Notes under the pieces: model-generated | What the model saw: the letters and a program-made list of their open reading frames with translations, nothing else | Told to the model about the DNA's origin: nothing | Database searches by the model: none | Shown here: positions 38,301-51,000 of the stretch, one piece after another | Layout: each line of letters starts with the position of its first letter | Numbering within the stretch: position 1 is the stretch's first letter | Program-made: the position numbers and the translations under genes | DNA from: Tubulanus polymorphus | Lineage: Eukaryota > Nemertea > Palaeonemertea > Tubulaniformes > Tubulanidae | Assembly: GCF_964204645.1 (NCBI RefSeq) | Contig: NC_134028.1 | Span: 6,606,001-6,670,000, forward strand | Reading direction: 5' to 3' | Length of the DNA stretch: 64,000 bases

Positions 38301-39516
38301 ATGTAGCAACAAACGTATAGAAACTGAGACTGCCTGAATTATCTTAGTTAATGATAGTGAAAGTGTGTATGTTTGAATTATCTTTACCTGGCTGATAAAG
38401 TGACTTCAGACTTTGCTGAACCTCTCTCTGTTTTTCAAACCACTTTGTTGGAATTGGTGATCCACATATAAACATTCTATTCCCATCCTTAGTAATAGCA
38501 ATAGCCACAACATCCAACTTTTCTGTTGTCGAAGTAAATTTATTTACCTGAAGTATAATTATGTTATTTAGATGACTGCAAATAACATAAACGTTAATGG
38601 TTAAATGAAACGGCCTACCTTTTTTTCTAGTTCATGCACCAGAAATTCAATGTTATTTTCTTTATTTTCTGGGCCGATAGGCTGGCTGTGGCTTGCAGCC
38701 CTCTGTGCGTATGAAGCCATTGCTTCCTCTGTTTGGTCATTCCAATTTCCCTGGCCTAAAATGATATACAAATTACACACACCTCACTTTAAACAGGCTC
38801 AGCAACTACATAGAGGTTGACTAAAATCAACATGTATCTAGCTTACATTTTCCTTTTTTTTTATCAGAGAGATAAACATCGTACGGTCTGCATGATCGAA
38901 TGCGCTGCTTCTTACTCAGATTTTCATAGTTGTAAATCCCAGCTTTCTTTCGACATTGTACCTTGTGGTTCTCTATCCATTTCTTAAACAGAATAAACTA
39001 AAACTTTTAAAATACAGTTTATCAATTTATTATTTTAGTAAAAGTGCTTCATCACAAAGTCTGGAGAAAACACCGTAGGCCCTAGATCATAAGAAAAAGT
39101 TATATAGGCCTACCTTAACTGATTTCTCTGGCATGCCTGTAGCAACACTGGCTTCTCGAACCATTCCTTTGGTAAATTCATTTCCACAATGAGTCATCCC
39201 TTTCTCATAATAGGACACCAAAGTAGACTGTCTGAATTCAAATTGAAACTAAAGCAGTTAACGACTGTTAAATGTAAGTAGCTTAAAAGATCTTTCATAG
39301 TCAAACTCGCCAAAGTTCATCAGAGAGGTTGTCATAAGTTATCTCTGATCTTGGAACGACATTAGGCTAAGTCAACAACGTAATGATAGTGCATGTATCA
39401 GTTAATTATAAGAACTAGGTCTGAATGGTTTGATAGTAGAGACCTGCCCAAGTGCATGCTTACCTTTCCTTGGTGTTTAATAATGGCCCATGGGTATTTT
39501 CAAATTCTTTGTCCAT
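35327..39516 (-). CDS. Homeodomain-like / chromodomain protein, 16 exons, accessory gene
   Basis: Exons: 39516-39464, 39231-39114, 38982-38847, 38755-38619, 38547-38388, 38296-38225, 38118-37954, 37414-37346, 37267-37241, 37153-37097, 37016-36978, 36591-36523, 36444-36418, 36329-36276, 35658-35629, 35532-35327. All junctions agree in phase; 472 aa. Residues ~18-70 resemble a divergent homeodomain: RQSTLVSYYEKG, then PEKSVKKWIENHKVQCRKK as recognition helix (W59, N62). The middle is unassigned (LDVVAIAITKDGNRMFICGS; KALLKKEDKIYF). Residues 405-455 form a chromodomain with cage aromatics F407, W428, F431 and NTWEPIENL, suggesting binding of methylated histone tails. Exons 8-10 and 12-14 are a duplicated set of Lys-rich linker exons. 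AATAAA overlaps the stop codon. Neighbours on the same strand are the zinc-finger gene and the KDZ transposase. I know no named gene with this order; it may be host-derived or transposon cargo. Confidence 0.82.
35700..36240. mobile_element. DNA transposon remnant in a homeo/chromo gene intron
   Basis: Left end has repeated GTGAACACCTCCCTTAGTGA blocks and the right end its inverse (GTGTTCACTAGAGAGG, then TGCTGTA). It is inserted between exons 14 and 15 and contains a second inverted pair around AACCCGCGTTC. Confidence 0.6.
36240..37440 (-). repeat. Tandem duplication of a three-exon cassette
   Basis: The block 37080-37440 (exons 8-10 with introns) and the block 36255-36610 (exons 12-14) share both exons and introns, for example the intron stretch CAATGAGAAACAAGATAATT. 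Similarity in introns shows a recent segmental duplication. Exon phases are symmetric (1-1), so the frame is kept. Confidence 0.9.
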
Positions 39517-41057
39517 CTAAAAATAAAAAAGAATAATTGTTGACATCTTTTCATTCACTCAATGAAAAATGATGTGGCTGCTAGGCCTATAGTCTAGTCC
39601 TACTTCAAAATGGCCAATTGGTAGATCAAAAATGGTAGTGGATATTTGATCATTTCACCCTTTCGAAGCTAAACCCTAAACAAAGTGATGCATAATAAAG
39701 GTAGATAAATTGATTACAGTGGCGTTGGAAGTGCAGCGACTGCAGCGACAATAATTTATTGATGACGTTTTTTTTAATACCAAGTTTTTGAAGAAGTTAA
39801 GTAAATTCGCTGTGGCAATATTTAGAATCTGTCCAAAATCGGCATTTGGCTGCAGCAATAAAAAATTGCTTCCACCGCCCCTGGATTAGTTTGCTTTTTA
39901 GTAGGCCTACTGACTTAATAATTCAATACTCATTCCTCACTGAGTCTGAGCCTGAGGTACTAACAATGCGTCTATTCATCATTGTAGGAGTTAACAGACA
40001 ATACACAATGCCATACACCAAGCCCGCCACACTTATAGCAACAAGCCTTTTCAGTGAGAGTCAATGAGCAGATGAATAGGACCTGTTCTCTCTCGCTCCT
40101 CCAGACCTAGGCTCTCGAATCCCCTATTTTTGCCCAGTAGTTACGAAATGAGTCGTTTAGGCTAGCTGTTTAAAGGCAACGTGACCAACTTAATTCTTAC
40201 CTTTAAGATTTTTTTTTTGAACTGGAAGAAATAGGATCTGAGAGATCTTATGTCGTGAGTTGAACTCTTATCAGTCGCACGGCTGCTGCGGTGTGCAATG
40301 CCGGGTGGTACTGGTACCGGTAGTTTGGATGATGGATGAATCGCAATGTTGCACGCATTAAATGCATGATGGATCGAAACATTTTCACGAGTCAACTTCT
40401 GATTTGAAACTCGCTCTACCGGTACTTGAGTTATATTTCTTTTTACGATAATGTAAACCAAAATGATCCCGAGAAAAAAATTCAACCCAGTCAACAACCA
40501 ACATTTAACAGTACACGAAGTTTGGCTGATAAGGATAGTCATTCACTAGATTTCATCTACCTGCCACATTCCAAAACTAAAAAAATAAAATTCAGTTTCG
40601 TGTACATTTAAAAACAGTTTTTATTGAAATAACCTTTTGCAGAGAAAAAATATAATGAAATGCTGTGCAACTTAGATCATAATAATACAATTGCAATTAA
40701 TCCTCGCAAAGTTTTTACAGGCCTAATTAATTCTATTATTTAAGATTTATGGATCATAAGTCTGTACGTAGTTATTACAGTCAATAGTACATATAATAAA
40801 AAACAACTTTTAAACAGCATCACCCTTCTAAAAATCATCATTAAGTTATTATAACAAATAAATTCTATCATTTGATATCTATATGGATAATAATCCTGTA
40901 GTTATTACAGTTGATATGATAGTACACAGACACAATATAATAAAATACAACTTTTAAAAAGCATCAAACTTCAAAAAAGAAAACTAACTTTGAAAGTAAC
41001 AACAGGCCATGAGTATAACCGATTGACCCTGCTACTTATGATTAAAAGCCAAGATTT
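39517..41057. other. Gap between the zinc-finger and homeo/chromo genes
   Basis: Holds a small MITE at 39717-39889 with ends CAGTGGCGTTGGAAG and (inverse) CAGGGGCGGTGGAAGC. A 126-codon ORF on the minus strand at 40162-40542 has no support. Otherwise A/T-rich and empty. Confidence 0.5.
39717..39889. mobile_element. Small MITE with CAGGGGCG-type ends
   Basis: Inverted ends of about 16 bp and CTGCAGC motifs at both sides. It lies just upstream of the homeo/chromo start codon. Confidence 0.6.
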
Positions 41058-42751
41058 TCAAAACAAATGAGAAGAATAGCGACAAGTACGTGTCCAAATA
41101 TGTGCTTTCTTCTCCTCGTGGAATATGCGAGTAAATTTCATAGGACACTCACATAGATAACAATTATGATTGCTGCCAACCCAACGGTATATCCAGATAT
41201 CATGGTTCGGACAATGGCAATTTGTGGTGGTACTCGAACTACCTAATTTTTTGTCAATACTTTTTTTAACCGCTTCGTTATAGGCACATATCGTATCTAG
41301 TTTATGCATTTGTCGAGCATGCTGAAGGAGATCTTTAAATTTTTCACCATACTTTTTGCAGTAAGGCAAAATACATCGATCAGCAATAACAACTTTTTCA
41401 GAAGTGTGACGCTTTTTATGGTCAGTCAGGTTGCCTCTAGACATAAATCTTAATCCACAAATATTGCAAGCATATTGTCCTTTTGGCACATGTCTTTTAA
41501 CATGAACGTTCAAATTGCTCTTATCGGTAAAGCTTTTACCGCATATCTCGCATGAAAATTTCAGTTCTTTGCAATGTATTCTTGAATGACGATTAAAATT
41601 TGATTTATTGCCAAAAATTCTGCCGCACACCGAACATTCATATCCACTGTCTACTTTTTTACATAATACTGTAGCTGTATCGGGCGCAATAACTGATGAC
41701 GAGTCCTGGTTCTTTTCGCTAACGTCACTTTTTAGAACGGAAACAACACGACGTCTATTACTTTTACGCCTGGACAAAGTTGTCGTAACATCAACACGTT
41801 TTACAGATACATTTTCTTCGATGTCCTGTTGCTGCTTGAGCTTTTTTAATTGGTCGACATGAATATTCCACTGTTCTTCGAAACTAATCGAATCATACTT
41901 CCATGCGAGGAAATGAAGTCCAATATTTAGGGAGGGCTTAAGTCCAATTGCTTTTTTTTCCATAAACAATGGTATAATCGATTTTGCATGTTCTTTAACT
42001 TCCTCCATTGGCCATGGCCCAATTGGCAATGCTCCACCATACTTTAACCGCAGAGCTTCCACGCGTCTAATCGTATCAATTTCGCCAATAATTGGGCAGG
42101 AGGGAAGAAATTCTTGAAATTCATGAGTATAAAAGCTGAAAAGAAAGATATTCAATTAGAAGATAGTTTAGTACAGGTAAGATAAGAATTTTGGTTGATA
42201 AGAGGATTTATTGTCCATACTTACAAATAACCATAGCCATTTCCGTGTATTTCAACGACCAGGTCCCCACTTCCATAGGGGCATGTTGGTGGAATATCAT
42301 GTAGTCCACAGATCTGTTTTTGGGCCTGTGTATTTTCCGCTACATTTATCACACCCATACATCTGGGAGGAAACTTACGAACATACGCAAATCCCACTCG
42401 TATTCTCTCTGACTCTGTGCGAAGTAAATAAAGAGGTTTCTTACTTATCATTGACATCAGATCAGCTAATACCAAGTCCTACAGCTATGCCTTGACAGTA
42501 TATAAATTTAATCAATTACGGTATGTACCTTTTACAGCAGCTCCAGTAAGCTTGTTGGCCGGGTACTGGTTGTTGAGTCGGAGCCCATCTGTTTCAACGG
42601 GCGTACCGAGGATCGGGGTTTCACTGCCGACTTTCTTCTGCCGGCCTTGTTCTTTGTCACTATCGTCTTCGACTTCATCACTTACATCGAATGGTTCTAT
42701 TCCACTAATATCGCTACTTGCATCCAGATCCACGCCTAGACATTCAGCCAT
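41058..42751 (-). CDS. C2H2 zinc-finger protein, 3 exons, accessory gene
   Basis: Exons 42751-42529, 42465-42225, 42135-41058, phases consistent, 513 aa. Residues 1-75 are acidic. Exon 2 plus the start of exon 3 encode an unassigned globular region (VGFAYVRKFPPRCMGV, CPYGSGDLVVEIHGNGYGYF). A basic stretch (RRKSNRRRVV) precedes three consecutive C2H2 fingers at about 322-342, 350-370 and 378-398, with helices starting NKSNFNRH, DKSNLNVH and SRGNLTDH; each has Asn at helix position 3, which favours A in the middle of the triplet. Further Cys/His pairs toward the C-terminus (CHCPNHD, NCYLCECP) may bind zinc in another way. The exon 2 acceptor was chosen by phase. The 189-bp array begins only ~280 bp upstream of its start codon. 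Probably nuclear and DNA-binding; biological role unknown. Confidence 0.85.
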
Positions 42752-43031
42752 CACGATGCAGATGCGTTCAGTTGATATAATTGATATAATTTATAGAAAG
42801 AAAAGAATTGGATCGTATCGTCGCTTCGAGTATGATAAAAGAGAGCTGATGTTAGATGTTACTCTTGACGCACCCGTGTTGTGCATGCGCATGCGCATTG
42901 CCTGGACCGTACGATTTTAGATTATAATCAAAATCATTGTATTTCACAAACGTCATCGCTTCAAACACTCGATGAAGTTTAAAACAAAATACGAAGCAAG
43001 TACGTCACCACGATTATTATAGTAATTATAG

Positions 43032-45850
43032 TGGTCGTTCTTATTTGAACGACGATATCAGAAACGCGCAACTGCTAATATATAACCATATTCGCAATTC
43101 ACCAGAAACATACTGAGACAAGAACGACCAAGCAGGCAGAAAACATTAAACAATCATCAATATCCACATTTTTCGACTATATTTAGCGTGAAATAGAAGT
43201 TTCGATCAATTTCTCATTGTTGGTCGTTCTTGTTTGAACGACGATATCAGAAACGCGCAACTGCTAATATATAACCATATTCGCAATTCACCAGAAACAT
43301 ACTGAGACAAGAACGACCAAGCAGGCAGAAAACATTAAACAATCATCAATATCCACATTTTTCGACTATATTTAGCGTGAAATAGAAGTTTCGATCAATT
43401 TCTCATTGTTGGTCGTTCTTGTTTGAACGACGATATCAGAAACGCGCAACTGCTAATATATAACCACATTCGCAATTCACCAGAAACATACTGAGACAAG
43501 AACGACCAAGCAGGCAGAAAACATTAAACAATCATCAATATCCACATTTTTCGACTATATTTAGCGTGAAATAGAAGTTTCGATCAATTTCTCATTGTTG
43601 GTCGTTCTTGTTTGAACGACGATATCAGAAACGCGCAACTGCTAATATATAACCACATTCGCAATTCACCAGAAACATACTGAGACAAGAACGACCAAGC
43701 AGGCAGAAAACATTAAACAATCATCAATATCCACATTTTTCGACTATATTTAGCGTGAAATAGAAGTTTCGATCAATTACTCATTGTTGGTCGTTCTTGT
43801 TTGAACGACGATATCAGAAACGCGCAACTGCTAATATATAACCATATTCGCAATTCACCAGAAACATACTGAGACAAGAACGACCAAGCAGGCAGAAAAC
43901 ATTAAACAATCATCAATATCCACATTTTTCGACTATATTTAGCGTGAAATAGAAGTTTCGATCAATTTCTCATTGTTGGTCGTTCTTGTTTGAACGACGA
44001 TATCAGAAACGCGCAACTGCTAATATATAACCACATTCGCAATTCACCAGAAACATACTGAGACAAGAACGACCAAGCAGGCAGAAAACATTAAACAATC
44101 ATCAATATCCACATTTTTCGACTATATTTAGCGTGAAATAGAAGTTTCGATCAATTTCTCATTGTTGGTCGTTCTTGTTTGAACGACGATATCAGAAACG
44201 CGCAACTGCTAATATATAACCACATTCGCAATTCACCAGAAACATACTGAGACAAGAACGACCAAGCAGGCAGAAAACATTAAACAATCATCAATATCCA
44301 CATTTTTCGACTATATTTAGCGTGAAATAGAAGTTTCGATCAATTACTCATTGTTGGTCGTTCTTGTTTGAACGACGATATCAGAAACGCGCAACTGCTA
44401 ATATATAACCATATTCGCAATTCACCAGAAACATACTGAGACAAGAACGACCAAGCAGGCAGAAAACATTAAACAATCATCAATATCCACATTTTTCGAC
44501 TATATTTAGCGTGAAATAGAAGTTTCGATCAATTTCTCATTGTTGGTCGTTCTTGTTTGAACGACGATATCAGAAACGCGCAACTGCTAATATATAACCA
44601 CATTCGCAATTCACCAGAAACATACTGAGACAAGAACGACCAAGCAGGCAGAAAACATTAAACAATCATCAATATCCACATTTTTCGACTATATTTAGCG
44701 TGAAATAGAAGTTTCGATCAATTTCTCATTGTTGGTCGTTCTTGTTTGAACGACGATATCAGAAACGCGCAACTGCTAATATATAACCATATTCGCAATT
44801 CACCAGAAACATACTGAGACAAGAACGACCAAGCAGGCAGAAAACATTAAACAATCATCAATATCCACATTTTTCGACTATATTTAGCGTGAAATAGAAG
44901 TTTCGATCAATTTCTCATTGTTGGTCGTTCTTGTTTGAACGACGATATCAGAAACGCGCAACTGCTAATATATAACCATATTCGCAATTCACCAGAAACA
45001 TACTGAGACAAGAACGACCAAGCAGGCAGAAAACATTAAACAATCATCAATATCCACATTTTTCGACTATATTTAGCGTGAAATAGAAGTTTCGATCAAT
45101 TTCTCATTGTTGGTCGTTCTTGTTTGAACGACGATATCAGAAACGCGCAACTGCTAATATATAACCATATTCGCAATTCACCAGAAACATACTGAGACAA
45201 GAACGACCAAGCAGGCAGAAAACATTAAACAATCATCAATATCCACATTTTTCGACTATATTTAGCGTGAAATAGAAGTTTCGATCAATTTCTCATTGTT
45301 GGTCGTTCTTGTTTGAACGACGATATCAGAAACGCGCAACTGCTAATATATAACCATATTCGCAATTCACCAGAAACATACTGAGACAAGAACGACCAAG
45401 CAGGCAGAAAACATTAAACAATCATCAATATCCACATTTTTCGACTATATTTAGCGTGAAATAGAAGTTTCGATCAATTTCTCATTGTTGGTCGTTCTTG
45501 TTTGAACGACGATATCAGAAACGCGCAACTGCTAATATATAACCATATTCGCAATTCACCAGAAACATACTGAGACAAGAACGACCAAGCAGGCAGAAAA
45601 CATTAAACAATCATCAATATCCACATTTTTCGACTATATTTAGCGTGAAATAGAAGTTTCGATCAATTTCTCATTGCTGGTCGTTCTTGTTTGAACGACG
45701 ATATCAGAAACGCGCAACTGCTAATATATAACCATATTCGCAATTCACCAGAAACATACTGAGACAAGAACGACCAAGCAGGCAGAAAACATTAAACAAT
45801 CATCAATATCCACATTTTTCGACTATTTTAAGCGTGAAATAGAAGTTTCG
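43032..45850 (+). repeat. 189-bp tandem array, 15 copies, with inverted-repeat core
   Basis: Units start at 43032, 43221, 43410 and every 189 bases to 45678; the last lacks its final ~16 bases. Units are nearly identical. Each has outer arms TTGGTCGTTCTTGT and ACAAGAACGACCAA spanning 101 bp, and an inner hairpin GTCGTTC-TTGTTT-GAACGAC sharing the left arm, so the heptamer GAACGAC occurs three times per unit (about 45 in all, both orientations). The first unit has one change in the left arm. Two variant sites define a three-unit pattern repeated at units 3-5 and 6-8. No ORF spans it. It separates the transposase from the zinc-finger gene. Confidence 0.98.
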
Positions 45851-46394
45851 TTGTTGCTGTTGTTGTTGTTCTTCGACTCTACGGGCCTCCTGGTTTTTGA
45901 AGATCATTTTCAATCCAAAATACCACAAAATAGATCTAGCCGGCTCATTCACGTATTATATTCAAAGAAATAACGAACAACGAAATCATCTTCAATGTAT
46001 TGTGAATGACAAATGAACGTTTAGCGTCACATATCTATTTATTCATGAACACGATAATTACACACATACACATATTATATAAATATTCATATATCATTAC
46101 ACTAGCATACCACGCATACAGGCATTGACTAATAAAAACAAACATCGCATTTCTAGCCAAAATATATCACAATATAAATTATTATAAATTGTACTCTATG
46201 TTAATAAAATCTGATGTACACGAGTTTTTTATTCAATAATTTGATGCAAAAATTCAGAAAAATACTTAAAAACACATTTGATATAATTTATAATTTCCAT
46301 TGAAAAGAAATCAATACTGAAGCTGGCCAGGACATATTTGCAAAAATATTGTTCCAAATTCACAGGGGAACAGTAGTGGATGAACAGAGATTGA
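45851..46394. other. A/T-rich gap
   Basis: Starts with a short TTGTTG run at the end of the array, then A/T-rich sequence with no gene or repeat that I recognise. Confidence 0.5.
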
Positions 46395-47570
46395 AAACTA
46401 GGGGTCCAGGGACACCATGCCCACTTGGGAAGTGGTTCCAAATGCTCAACAATCTAACAATTTCAATATTCAACGCCCCCTGGTGACCATATACAAAAAC
46501 CAATGACCTTGAAACTCATCACAATCATAGAACATGTCAGCAGCTACAATTTTGTAATTGATTGTGATAACTAAATATGCCTTGTTACCAATCTAATATG
46601 GAAATACTAAGTTATTCTACTATTCAACGCCCCCTGGTGACCATATACAAAAACCAATGACCTTGAAACTCATCACAATCATAGAACATGTCAGCAGCTA
46701 CAATTTTGTAATTGATTGTGATAACTAAATATGCCTTGTTACCAATCTAATATGGAAATACTAAGTTATTCTACTATTCAACGCCCCCTGGTGACTATAT
46801 TCAAAACCCAATGACCTCGAAACTCACCACAATCATAGAACATGTCATGAACTACAACTTTGCAAGTGATCATGATAACAAAATACGCCTAAGTACCAAT
46901 ATAATAAGGAAATACTAAGTTATTCTACTATTCAACGCCCCCTGGTGACCATATAGAATAACTAATGTCCTTAAAACTCTCAACAATAATAGATGATGTC
47001 ATGAGCTATAACTTTCCAATTGATTGTGGTTACAAAATATGCATAGGTACGAATATAATAAAGAAATGCTAAGATATTGTATTATTCAACGCCCCCTGGT
47101 GGTCATTGACAAAATCCAATGACCTTGAAACTCACCACAATCATAGAACACGTTATGAGCCACAACTTTCTAATTGATTGTGGTATCAAAATACGCTTAG
47201 GTATCAATATAATGTGGAAAAACTTTTTCCCACTTACAAATGAGTACTGGCGACACCAAGATGGCTGCCAATTGCGTCATAATTGGCTGATGAAAAATAA
47301 CTGTCTCAGGTTTTAAAACATCCCTTTCCAAAGAATACCCATCACAAATTGCAAATTGAGAAATGGCAAACCAGTAGGAAGCTACAGGGCTCAGAATTTG
47401 GGCCAAAATTTACATTTTTGGGCACTAAAAAGGTCATAGGACGGCCATCTTGAGTCCGATCGACCCAATTTTTGTTATGCTGATGGGCCCTGGGAAGATA
47501 CACATACATCCGAAAGATCAAGGTAATTGATCAAAGCGTCTCAAAAATTTCCCTCAAAAAGTTCAAATTT
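46395..47570 (-). mobile_element. Element C, minus copy
   Basis: Inverse of the element at 33449-34720, with five tandem units of about 150 bp (cores near 46478, 46629, 46783, 46938, 47092). Two adjacent units (46480-46780) are almost identical, so the array has expanded recently. The 5' end of the parent element seems truncated: the segment corresponding to 33449-33700 is not clear. Confidence 0.78.
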
Positions 47571-48042
47571 TTAGTCAGGAAATATGATCAACAGCTAGTA
47601 GACCACAATAATAAAAGGAAATTGAGGTGTTTGTACAATTACCTATAAAAAATTATATTTTGAACATATTTCACGGAATTCCGGGAATTTTAATTTTACA
47701 ATCCAAGGTCGCCATCAATGTCCGATTAGCAAAGTTGTCTGAGCATGGCTGCACCATTTCCATGGCTGCACCATTTCCAATCAAATTTGTAACATCCGAT
47801 GTAATAAAATATTTTTTGATAATGATCTGTGCCGATATAATGATTTGATTTAAAAAAAAAAAAAATTACGAGAAAGGAGTTTGGTAGTCGGTCGGCCATA
47901 TATATTTTTGAAAAAAGTTATTTCACCCAAAATTTTGAAAAAGGGTCGATAGGCAATTATATCTTATTCTGAAAATGATTATTTTTACAGAGTTTTCTTT
48001 TCTGTGGCCTAAATTCCAAATTTGTGTGGCCTAAATTCAAAA

Positions 48043-51000
48043 TTAAACAACTACTTCTGTGTCAGACTCTTGATCATCAGAATCAAAAGTATACAGTGCG
48101 GAATTGGAATCTTCTGGTTCAGCAGTTTGTTTTTCCACTAAATTTGAGTATATTTCTTGACACGAGGAAATGCGTTTATGAAGGAACTTCAGTTTTTCAT
48201 ATATCAAACTCTTAAGTCCCTGATCTACATCGTCATCTTCCCTGGCAGCAAGAAGATCAGCTCGTTGAATCTCTAAATTCTGTATCACATGAGAAAGTTC
48301 AACCTGAACCATTTGCTTTTCTTCTATCGACCTTTTCAGAGTAAACCAACTGCCTAAGGCTTTACGTTGCATTGTAGTTAAAGCTGACATCTAAAGGAAG
48401 AACAAGACAGGAAATCAAATACGAGAAAAATTTTGTAGCAAGCTCCACCGAGAAGAATAAAGACCAACCTCGTTAGACAATGGCTGGTAAATTGTGCTTT
48501 CGAGATTCAGAGCATCTTTAGAACTAATTCTGTTGATATCCGCAGTCAGACAATTGTACAAGTTAATGGCCTTTTTTATACTTTTCACAACCCGCTTCCG
48601 CTGCTTGATCAGACGACTTGCAATTTTCTGGCCACCTAAAATTTAGTGGGGTATATACATGAGTTATGTCTGTTCTGAAGGGATTTACAAGGGAGGAATG
48701 ACAATGTAGCAATTATGTCACATGGGATGGCAGTTTCACCTGCATGTTTTTTTGAAGCTTTATCAAGAACCTTCATCTCACATGCTAAGGTTCGCATTTG
48801 TCGAAGATATGCACAACGTTTCCTGTCATTCATTGCTTCCATTAGATTGATGTATTCGTATTGAGAACTGGACCATCGAGTGAGATTCCGAATATTTTCA
48901 ATTGATTGAAGTCTTGCATCCAGTCTAAACGAGACAACAGTATCAGTATCATCACAATGCCACCATAATGAAAACTGACAGAAAACAAGCTGAAAACTAA
49001 TACCAATGTACGTAGTTACTCCAACTTACTCATCTCTCTCTTTAACAAGGGTCATACATGTGGTACCATCATTAGAGCTCTTTATCATTGTACTGAGAAA
49101 AAAAAATATATATTTACATTCATATTTCATTTAAGTACTTAATAAGTGCACCTCTGATGATTTATCTCATAATTACTATAACTTACCAGACAGTGTAGTA
49201 TGTAGACAAGAGCTTGACGTATTTTTCTTGCCATGAGGATGGGTTTCCTTAATATTGAAAAAGAAAAATAATCAATACAACAGGCCTTAAAACTCTTTCC
49301 ACACCGTGGGTTAAATATTTCGCCTCATGAGATGACTATAGCTGATGTCGAGGGCAAACTCATTTGCCAGGGATATATCTAAAATAATTTCATTGAAAAA
49401 AAGTTTATAGGGCAATTTTTATTGGTTTGTCAAGTGGATGAGATCTCAGTCATGTATCTGGTATACTATAGTATAGAACTATTAGATGGCGAAGCTGTGC
49501 CCACAGTAACTTATGGCAGGTGACCTCCATTTTTTCCCAGATTTCTAATTCAAAGGTCAATAAGTCAGCGTGACCCTCAATGGACCCAAACCCTAGAGTG
49601 TATCATATAACCATTCATGAGCTTTCAGAAAATTATTGGTTTTGGGGTGTTGACTTAGTTCAATGCCACGTGTTCACAACCCCGAAAAGGTCCAGCACAG
49701 CTGAGTGGAATTTCATTAATGATGATCAACATGGAAAGAGTTAAACTTGTTAACACCATGCCATAACTTTTACCTTTATCTCTTTTATGAGTCACTGATA
49801 CCTTTTCCTGGAAATTCCACTGTTCAAAGATATCATCTCTCCCAGTAGCTATTTCTAAAAATAATGAAAAGATACATGTAAATTCAGCTTTATTCCTCTA
49901 GCAAATAAGATACATGGTGACAAATCGAGACCTGGAATTATCAATGATATATCGGCAAGTTCCTTTTCTGCTTGTTCTATAGCTACATCTGCTCTCTTAA
50001 ACCGCTCAAACAATGCGAATTCTAAAACCACAAACAAAAATGATGTCAAAATTATCAATATGTGATAACCATACCATCCTGGATTTACTTACCAATTTTA
50101 TTCATTTTCTTCCATGTATAATGCTGGGCTGCTAATGTAAGTAACTCTAACCTACGATTTGGAGTCTGTTCCTTTGTAATTTGAGCAAATCGTCGGATAT
50201 AAGACCAAAATCGTTCCATAGTTTCTCCATCCGTCAAACCAAAATTTTCCAAGCGACGTGGACTTAAGTTTGTCTGAGCGATAATAAAAGATAAAAAAAC
50301 ATTTTTTTTTTCAAATAAATATAATGATCCAGTCAGAAGAAAACTTAAACCTAGGTTAGATCCATACTTGACAATTGGCTTGATGACCATAGCAGTGAAA
50401 TAATGGAATGGCAAATTGGAGATTACCCGGCAACATTCTTGAAATATCTGGTTTCTGAAAAAATATCAAATGCACGTGGTAGTTAGAATGGGTTCAGGGA
50501 AACCATTCTCATTTGGGAACTAGGGATATTGTTTCAATAACATGGTCTATGGGCAATAACTAAGAAATGGCATCTACCTTTAGATATTTTTGCAATACAC
50601 AAGCTATGTCATACATAACTACCAATTCTAATTGATTATGCTCAACTTGCAGCTCTGCAACCATATGATTCAACAGCGAAACAACGTAACTGAGCCTGGA
50701 ATATGAATCAAACACATTCTCACACATCAAAACTAGGGATCCAAGGACTCCATGAAATCATTGACTATTTCAATATTCAATGGCCTCTAATGAACATACA
50801 CAGAAACCAATGATCTTGGCACTCATCAGAGAAGATTTCATGAGCTACATATTTGCAATTGATTGTGGTTCCAAAATATGCACATGTAAGATACAGAACT
50901 AGATTACCTTTCACCGTGCCTTAGATTTAGCATCGCTAGTGGAATCTCATGTCGTGAACATGCCAAACCCATCACACCAGTATAATCCAAATTGACAGCT

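Noticed and set aside
40162-40542. 126-codon ORF with an apparent membrane segment
   Set aside because: A/T-rich hydrophobic run, no family resemblance, no start context; likely chance.
43032-45850. CRISPR-like regular array
   Set aside because: Units are 189 bp, repeated in full without unique spacers, and the genome is an animal's. It is a satellite array.
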